Assembly: GCA_003450815.1 (NCBI GenBank)
Contig: DMES01000015.1
Span: 1 to 29,797 of the forward strand
Direction: 5' to 3'
DNA: 29,797 bases
Source of the DNA: Elusimicrobiota bacterium
GTDB lineage: Bacteria; Elusimicrobiota; Elusimicrobia; Elusimicrobiales; UBA9959
The notes under the pieces were generated by a model, which worked only from the letters and a program-made list of their open reading frames with translations, did no database searches and had not been told where the DNA came from. Within the stretch, counting starts at the first letter, position 1; each line of letters opens with the position of its first letter. The translations under genes and the position numbers were made by a program. Positions 24,314-29,797 of the stretch are shown piece after piece.

Positions 24314-26272
24314 ATGAGCGCACACCCAAAACGACCGCACCGTAATGCGCCCACCCCAAAAACCATCGCGCTGCTAGGCGGAAACAGCTTCCTAAGGCGA
24401 ATAATCCACACCTGGCCCTGGTTGGCCGCAGCCTTCCTGCTTACTATAACTGTCCTGGCCTATCTGCCGGCCATCCGGACCGGCGGGTTTATCTGGGACG
24501 ATGATGCCTATGTCACCGGAAACCTCCTTCTCCGCTCGCTCCGGGGTTTGCATGATATCTGGACCGAAGTAGGTAGTTTGCGCGGCGGCACCCTTCAATA
24601 CTACCCGCTGACGTTCAGCGTTTTATGGACCGAGTATCACCTTTTCGAACTTCAACCGCTGGGCTATCATCTGTTAAATGTGCTGCTGCATGCCTTGAAC
24701 GCCGTCTTGGTTTGGCGGATCCTGCGGCGGCTGTGCATGCCGGGGGCTTTAATGGCGGCGGCGGTTTTCGCTCTGCATCCTGTGTGCGTGGAATCGGTGG
24801 CTTGGATCACCGAACTCAAGAATGTTTTATCGGGACTCTTCTACCTGTCATCTCTCCTGTTCTATCTTCGCTTTCTGGATTTTGCGGGTCCCGACACACA
24901 GACCGCAGGTCCGCTATCTTCCCGCAGCGCGGCTTCAAATACCACATCTGCTGACGTTTGTAGCCGGCATTGGCCATTCTATTACCTGTCGATTTTTCTG
25001 TTCCTTTGCGCCTTGGCCAGCAAGACGGTCACAGCTTCGCTGCCTGCTGTTATCCTGCTGATTATCTGGTGGAAAACCGGCCGCATCGGCTGGAAAGATC
25101 TGCTGCCTACGGTACCGATGTTCCTACTGGGCGCCGGCTCAGGCCTGTTGACTTCGCATCTGGAAAAGACTCTAGGTGCCAGCGGATACGAATGGGCGCT
25201 GACGCCGGTAGAGCATTTGCTGCTGGCCGGACGCATCCTGTGGTTCTACGCCGGCAAGCTTATCTGGCCCGGAGAACTGATATTTATCTACCCGAGGTGG
25301 GAAGTAAGTCAGGCGGTTTGGTGGCAGTACCTGTTCCCGTTGACGGGCATCGCGCTGATAGCGGCCCTGTGGATGGCCCGTAAAAAGATAGGAAGAGGCC
25401 CGCTCACGGCAACGCTGTTTTTTGCCGGAACGCTGGTGCCGGTATTAGGTTTTTTAAATGTCTATCCGATGCGTTACTCTTACGTGGCCGATCACTTCCA
25501 GTACCTGGCAAGCTTAGGGCCGATCGCATTGCTTGCGGCCGGAGCGGCGCGGATCTGCCTGCGACCGGGCGCGGGCCTTACAAAGCCGGCCATATCAGTT
25601 GCAGGAATGATACTGCTGACGCTGGGATGGCTGACCTGGCGGCAGAGCGGGATCTACAAGAATGCCGACCAGATCTGGATAGATACTATCAAGAAAAACC
25701 CCTCCTGCTGGATGGCGCACAACAACTTCGGGCTTGCTCTGGCCGGGCAAGGCAGAGAGCAAGAGGCTGAGGTACATTATCAGGAGGCATTGCGGCTCAA
25801 GCCGGATTTCGCTGATGCCCATAATAATTATGGGATTATTCTGGCCAAGCAGGGTAAAGTGGAGGAAGCTATCGCTCATTACAGGAAAGCAGTGCTGCTA
25901 AAGCCGGACCTGGCTGAGGGCCACAATAATTTAGGATTTATTTTAGCCGGCCATGGAAAAATGGAGGAAGCTATCACTCATTACAAGGAGGCATTACGGA
26001 TCAAGCCGGACTATGCAAAGGTTCATGGGAACTGGGCGTTCGCTCTGGCCAGCCAGGGAAAAGTGCTGGAAACTATTGTGCATTACCGGGAGGCGGTGCG
26101 GCTAAATCCGGACTTAGCGAAAATCCAGAATGTGTTGGAAATAGCATTATCGAAACCGGGCCGGCGTCCTGAGTTAATACCGCGTTTTCGTGAGGCGCTC
26201 AAAATCGCCCCAAATTACCCGGATACCGAAAAAAAACCCGCACATGATTTTAAATTTAGACCGGACCGATAG
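24314..26272 (+). CDS. TMTC-like membrane protein with C-terminal TPRs, paralog A
   Basis: A 652-residue protein: a short basic N-terminus, then about ten membrane segments (36-460) that open with the acidic loop GFIWDDDAYVTGN (Asp62-64), followed by HHL-type TMTC features (YHLLNVLLHALNAVL). From about residue 466 it has five TPR units of 34 residues (AHNNFGLALAGQGREQEAE type); the last one is degraded. The architecture matches eukaryotic TMTC proteins and bacterial GT-C/TPR proteins thought to transfer mannose or other sugars to exported proteins, with the TPRs outside the membrane binding substrate or partners. AAGGA lies close to the ATG. A hydrophilic loop (about 195-220) is the most variable part among the three paralogs. 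Confidence 0.85.
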   Translation: MSAHPKRPHRNAPTPKTIALLGGNSFLRRIIHTWPWLAAAFLLTITVLAYLPAIRTGGFIWDDDAYVTGNLLLRSLRGLHDIWTEVGSLRGGTLQYYPLTFSVLWTEYHLFELQPLGYHLLNVLLHALNAVLVWRILRRLCMPGALMAAAVFALHPVCVESVAWITELKNVLSGLFYLSSLLFYLRFLDFAGPDTQTAGPLSSRSAASNTTSADVCSRHWPFYYLSIFLFLCALASKTVTASLPAVILLIIWWKTGRIGWKDLLPTVPMFLLGAGSGLLTSHLEKTLGASGYEWALTPVEHLLLAGRILWFYAGKLIWPGELIFIYPRWEVSQAVWWQYLFPLTGIALIAALWMARKKIGRGPLTATLFFAGTLVPVLGFLNVYPMRYSYVADHFQYLASLGPIALLAAGAARICLRPGAGLTKPAISVAGMILLTLGWLTWRQSGIYKNADQIWIDTIKKNPSCWMAHNNFGLALAGQGREQEAEVHYQEALRLKPDFADAHNNYGIILAKQGKVEEAIAHYRKAVLLKPDLAEGHNNLGFILAGHGKMEEAITHYKEALRIKPDYAKVHGNWAFALASQGKVLETIVHYREAVRLNPDLAKIQNVLEIALSKPGRRPELIPRFREALKIAPNYPDTEKKPAHDFKFRPDR

Positions 26273-26275
26273 GCA

Positions 26276-26304
26276 TTGTAATTGAAATTTAAATTATTTA
26301 GACT
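26276..26304 (+). promoter_or_regulatory. Promoter TTGTAA-17-TAGACT for the second TMTC-like gene
   Basis: TTGTAA (26276-26281), 17 bp and TAGACT (26299-26304), with the ATG 17 bases later. It matches the module upstream of the first paralog, including the AATTTAAATTA spacer and the TTTTTC that follows. It was evidently duplicated with the gene or kept by selection. Confidence 0.6.
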
Positions 26305-26321
26305 TTTTTCAGGACTGATAA

Positions 26322-28385
26322 ATGAGCGCAAACCAGAAACGGCAAAACCGCCATATTAATACGCCTAAAAAAATAGCGCCGCTAGGCGGAAATAACTTCC
26401 CAAGGCGAACCATTCCCGCCTGGCCTTGGCTGGCCGCTGCCTCTCTGCTTGTAATAACTGTCCTGGCCTATCTGCCGGCTATCCGGACCGGCGGGTTTAT
26501 CTGGGACGATGATGCCTATGTCACCGGAAACCTCCTTCTCCGCTCGCTCCAGGGTTTGCATGATATCTGGAGCAAAGTAGGTGGTTTGCGCGGCGGCACC
26601 CTTCAATATTACCCGCTGACATTCAGCGTTTTATGGGCCGAGTATCACCTTTTCGAACTCCAGCCGCTTGGCTATCATCTGCTAAATGTGCTGCTGCATG
26701 CCTTGAATGCCGTCCTGGTCTGGCAGATCCTGCGGCGGCTGTGCGTGCCTGGTGCTTTAATGGCGGCGGCGGTTTTCGCTATCCACCCGGTATGCGTGGA
26801 ATCGGTGGCTTGGGTCACAGAACTCAAGAATGTTTTATCGGGACTGTTCTACCTGTCAGCGCTGCTGTGCTACCTCCGGTTCCTGAATGTCTGGGGACCA
26901 GAACCGCAGCCTGCAGGTCCGACATCTTCACGCAACGCGGTATTGAATACTGCACCGGCTGAAGTTTCCAACCGGTATTGGCCATTCTATTTCCTGTCAA
27001 TTTTTTTGTTCCTTTGCGCCTTAGCCAGCAAGACGGTCACAGCTTCGCTTCCTGCGGTTATCCTGCTGATTATCTGGTGGAAAACCGGCCGCGTCGGCTG
27101 GAAAAACATACTGCTGACGGTACCGATGTTCATATTGGGCGCCGGCTCGGGGCTATTGACTTCGCATCTGGAAAAGACTATCGGGGCCAGCGGTAACGAA
27201 TGGTTTCTGCTGCCGGTAGAGCATTTGCTGCTGGCCGGACGCATCCTGTGGTTCTACGCCGGCAAGCTTATCTGGCCCGGAGAACTGATATTTATCTACC
27301 CGAGGTGGGAAGTAAGTCAGGCGGTTTGGTGGCAGTATCTGTTCCCGTTGGCGGCCATCGCGCTGATAGCGGCCCTGTGGATGGCCCGTAAAAAGATCGG
27401 AAGAGGCCCGCTGACGGCAACGCTGTTTTTTGCCGGAACGCTGGTGCCGGTATTGGGCTTTTTAAATGTCTATCCGATGCGTTACTCTTATGTGGCCGAT
27501 CACTTCCAGTACCTGGCAAGCTTAGGGCCGATCGCATTGCTTGCGGCCGGAGCGGCGCGGATCTGTCTGCGACCGGGAGCGGGCCTGGCAAAGCCGGCCA
27601 TATCGGCGGCAGGAATGATACTGCTGACGCTGGGATGGCTGACCTGGCGGCAGAGCGGGATCTACAAGAACGCCGACCAGATCTGGATAGATACTATCAA
27701 GAAAAACCCCTCCTGCTGGATGGCGCACAACAACTTCGGGCTTTCTCTGGCCGGGCAAGGCAGAGAGCAAGAGGCTGAGGTACATTATCAGGAGGCGGTG
27801 CGGATCAAGCCGGATTTTGCGGAAGTCCACAATAATTATGGGATTATTCTGGTCGCACAAGGCAAAGTGGAGGAAGCTATTACGCATTACCGGGAGGCGG
27901 TGCGGCTCAATGCGGATATGGCGGATGCTCATGGCAACTGGGGGTCCGCTCTGGGCGGGCAAGGCAAAACGGAGGAGGCTGCGGCACATTACCACGAGGC
28001 TTTACGGCTGAAGCCTGATTTTCCGGATGTTCACAATAATTTAGGATTTATTCTGGCCGGGAAGGGCAAAACGGAGGAAGCTATCACTCATTACCGGGAG
28101 GCTCTGCGGGTTAAACCGGAATTGGCGGAAGCTCACGGGAACCTTGGATCCGCTCTGGCCGGGCAAGGTAAAGTGGAGGAAGCTATTACGCATTACCGTG
28201 AGGCATTGCGGCTCAAACCGAACCTGGCGAATGCGCATAACGCGCTGGGAATAGCATTGGTCACCCTTGGCCGGCATGCTGAGGCAATACAACATTTTCG
28301 TGACGCGCTCCAAATCGCCCCGAACCACGCCGATGCCGAAAGGAACCTGCGCATTGTTTCGAATTTAAACCGAAATGGCCGATAA
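26322..28385 (+). CDS. TMTC-like membrane protein with C-terminal TPRs, paralog B
   Basis: A 687-residue paralog of the preceding protein with the same membrane domain (GFIWDDDAYVTGN at 58-70) and six well-formed TPR units from about residue 466 (AEAHGNLGSALAGQGKVEEAITHYREALRLKPNL is one unit, given here by its consensus spacing of 34). It has one more repeat than paralog A and a less degraded C-terminus. Its own copy of the shared promoter lies upstream. The TAA stop is followed immediately by the ATG of the third copy, so the second and third copies are probably one transcript. Predicted role: polyprenyl-sugar-dependent transfer to exported substrates, as for the other copies; not proven. 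Confidence 0.86.
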   Translation: MSANQKRQNRHINTPKKIAPLGGNNFPRRTIPAWPWLAAASLLVITVLAYLPAIRTGGFIWDDDAYVTGNLLLRSLQGLHDIWSKVGGLRGGTLQYYPLTFSVLWAEYHLFELQPLGYHLLNVLLHALNAVLVWQILRRLCVPGALMAAAVFAIHPVCVESVAWVTELKNVLSGLFYLSALLCYLRFLNVWGPEPQPAGPTSSRNAVLNTAPAEVSNRYWPFYFLSIFLFLCALASKTVTASLPAVILLIIWWKTGRVGWKNILLTVPMFILGAGSGLLTSHLEKTIGASGNEWFLLPVEHLLLAGRILWFYAGKLIWPGELIFIYPRWEVSQAVWWQYLFPLAAIALIAALWMARKKIGRGPLTATLFFAGTLVPVLGFLNVYPMRYSYVADHFQYLASLGPIALLAAGAARICLRPGAGLAKPAISAAGMILLTLGWLTWRQSGIYKNADQIWIDTIKKNPSCWMAHNNFGLSLAGQGREQEAEVHYQEAVRIKPDFAEVHNNYGIILVAQGKVEEAITHYREAVRLNADMADAHGNWGSALGGQGKTEEAAAHYHEALRLKPDFPDVHNNLGFILAGKGKTEEAITHYREALRVKPELAEAHGNLGSALAGQGKVEEAITHYREALRLKPNLANAHNALGIALVTLGRHAEAIQHFRDALQIAPNHADAERNLRIVSNLNRNGR

Positions 28386-29797
28386 ATGAGCTCACATCCA
28401 AAACGACCGCACCATAACGCGAGCACACCCAAAACGAATGCACCGTTAAGCGGCAATAACTCATCAGAGCGGATAATTCCTTCCTGGCCGTGGCTGGCCG
28501 CGGCCTTTCTGCTTATCATAACCGTTCTGGCCTACCTGCCGGCTATCCGGACCGGCGGATTTATCTGGGATGATGATTCCTATGTCACGGGCAACCCTCT
28601 TCTTCGCTCACTACAAGGTTTGCATCATATCTGGGCCAGGATGGGCGTTGCGCGCGGCGGCACACACCAGTATTACCCGCTGACATTCAGCGTTTTGTGG
28701 ACCGAATATCACCTCTTCCAACTCCAACCGCTGGGCTATCATCTGTTAAATGTGCTGCTGCATGCCTTGAATGCCGTTCTGGTCTGGCGAATACTGCGGC
28801 GGCTTTGCGTGCCGGGGGCTTTAATGGCGGCGGCGGTCTTCGCTCTGCATCCTGTATGTGTGGAATCGGTGGCTTGGATCACAGAACTCAAAAATGTTTT
28901 ATCGGGACTGTTCTATCTCACATCTCTGCTGTGCTACCTCCGATTCCTGGATGTTGCGGGACCAGAATCGCAGCCCGCCGGTCCGCCATCTTCCCGCAAT
29001 GTGGTTTCAAACACTGCACCGGCTGAAGTTTCCAACCGGCATTGGCCATTCTATTCCCTGTCAATTTTTCTGTTCCTTTGCGCCCTGGCCAGCAAGACGG
29101 TCACTGCTTCGCTGCCTGCGGTTATCCTATTGATTATCTGGTGGAAAACCGGCCGCATCAGCTGGAAAAATCTGCTGCCTACGGTACCGATGTTCATACT
29201 GGGCGCCGGCTCCGGCCTGTTGACTTCGCATCTGGAAAAGACTCTAGGTGCCAGCGGATACGAATGGGCGCTGACGCCGGTGGAGCATTTGCTGCTGGCC
29301 GGACGTATCCTGTGGTTCTACGCCGGAAAGCTTATCTGGCCCGGCGAACTGACCTTCATATACCCAAGGTGGGAAGTAAGTCAGGCGATTTGGTGGCAGT
29401 ATCTGTTCCCGTTGGCGGCCATCGCGCTGATAGCGGCCCTGTGGATGGCTCGTAAAAAGATGGGAAGAGGCCCTCTGACGGCCACTCTGTTTTTTTGCGG
29501 AACGCTGGTGCCGGTATTGGGGTTTTTCAATGTCTATCCGATGCGGTTCTCTTATGTGGCCGATCACTTCCAATACCTGGCAAGCTTAGGGCCGATCGTA
29601 TTGCTCGTTGCCGGGGCGGCGCGGATCCGCCTGCGACCGGACGGCAGCCTGACAAAGCCGGCCATATCGGCGGCAGGAATGATACTGCTGACGCTGGGAT
29701 GGCTGACCTGGCGGCAGAGCGGGATCTACAAGAACGCCGACCAGATCTGGATAGATACTATCAAGAAAAACCCCTCCTGCTGGATGGCGCACAACAA
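28386..29797 (+). CDS. TMTC-like membrane protein, paralog C (cut by window end)
   Basis: Begins at the ATG directly after the stop of paralog B (MSSHPKRPHHNASTPKTN) and stays open to the window end, giving 470 complete codons. The acidic loop reads GFIWDDDSYVTGN, and the full set of membrane segments is present; the window ends just as the TPR part begins (NPSCWMAHN). It has no promoter of its own of the type seen before copies A and B, and no room for a separate ribosome site except within the end of the preceding gene. The number of TPRs is unknown. Confidence 0.85.
   Translation, partial: MSSHPKRPHHNASTPKTNAPLSGNNSSERIIPSWPWLAAAFLLIITVLAYLPAIRTGGFIWDDDSYVTGNPLLRSLQGLHHIWARMGVARGGTHQYYPLTFSVLWTEYHLFQLQPLGYHLLNVLLHALNAVLVWRILRRLCVPGALMAAAVFALHPVCVESVAWITELKNVLSGLFYLTSLLCYLRFLDVAGPESQPAGPPSSRNVVSNTAPAEVSNRHWPFYSLSIFLFLCALASKTVTASLPAVILLIIWWKTGRISWKNLLPTVPMFILGAGSGLLTSHLEKTLGASGYEWALTPVEHLLLAGRILWFYAGKLIWPGELTFIYPRWEVSQAIWWQYLFPLAAIALIAALWMARKKMGRGPLTATLFFCGTLVPVLGFFNVYPMRFSYVADHFQYLASLGPIVLLVAGAARIRLRPDGSLTKPAISAAGMILLTLGWLTWRQSGIYKNADQIWIDTIKKNPSCWMAHN

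Larger units (their letters stand above)
24314..29797 (+). repeat. Tandem array of three TMTC-like paralogs
   Basis: Three consecutive genes share long identical DNA blocks, for example around 25225-25330, 27223-27328 and 29285-29395. In all three the Trp that begins the TPR part is residue 466, so the membrane domains have equal length. Variation is patchy: at 25175-25210 the first copy matches the third (29235-29275), while the second differs. The array continues beyond the window edge. Confidence 0.85.

Noticed and set aside
27522..27995. 157-residue open frame opposite the TPR region of paralog B
   Set aside because: Antisense repeats of the TPR units, present because the sense strand is repetitive; the matching frames in the other copies are broken differently.

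Overview
The window reads as bacterial chromosome from a Gram-negative, heterotrophic, probably uncultured lineage. Almost every protein carries an export signal or membrane segments, start signals are often weak, and genes are single or in short clusters with little synteny to model operons. The style (low-complexity inverted repeats between genes, TMTC-like TPR membrane proteins, mixed secreted hydrolases) recalls groundwater Elusimicrobiota or Omnitrophota genomes, but that is an impression, not a proof. No rRNA, tRNA or CRISPR array was seen.

Layout. 1-10.2 kb: a secreted type I pullulanase (-) diverges from a secreted DUF4015-type putative glycosidase (+). A phosphopentomutase-like enzyme (-) diverges from a very large secreted M1-M28-PDZ peptidase (+), which is followed by a secreted DUF4185-like propeller protein. 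Two inverted copies of a non-coding element with terminal inverted repeats (3939-4390 and 10241-10801) bracket the latter three genes, and each copy sits between converging gene ends. 10.8-16.6 kb: an RluA-type pseudouridine synthase, a Spinster-like MFS carrier, an M18 aminopeptidase, a four-helix-bundle protein flanked by inverted repeats, a one-domain asparaginase-like protein and a divergent ApbE-like lipoprotein. 16.7-22.3 kb: a CsgG-like/VWA exported protein, a GH3 glycosidase whose signal peptide is written in a 7-bp tandem repeat, an overlapping signal peptidase I, and a Do/HtrA protease. 22.4 kb to the end: a GT39-like membrane glycosyltransferase (-) diverges from a tandem array of three paralogous TMTC-like proteins with C-terminal TPRs. 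The third is cut by the window edge.

How it fits together. Most products act at or beyond the inner membrane: polysaccharide and peptide breakdown (pullulanase, GH3, M1-M28), envelope quality control and secretion (HtrA, signal peptidase), and envelope glycosylation (GT39, TMTC-like). The M18 aminopeptidase and phosphopentomutase-like enzyme would handle peptides and nucleosides inside the cell.

The least ordinary content is the repeat biology: (i) the 452/561-bp TIR element with a 98-bp palindromic core that differs by one base between copies; (ii) unrelated low-complexity inverted repeats built from short repeated words in many intergenic gaps, running into the 3' ends of some genes; (iii) the heptamer repeat inside the GH3 signal peptide; (iv) the mosaic triplication of the TMTC-like genes.
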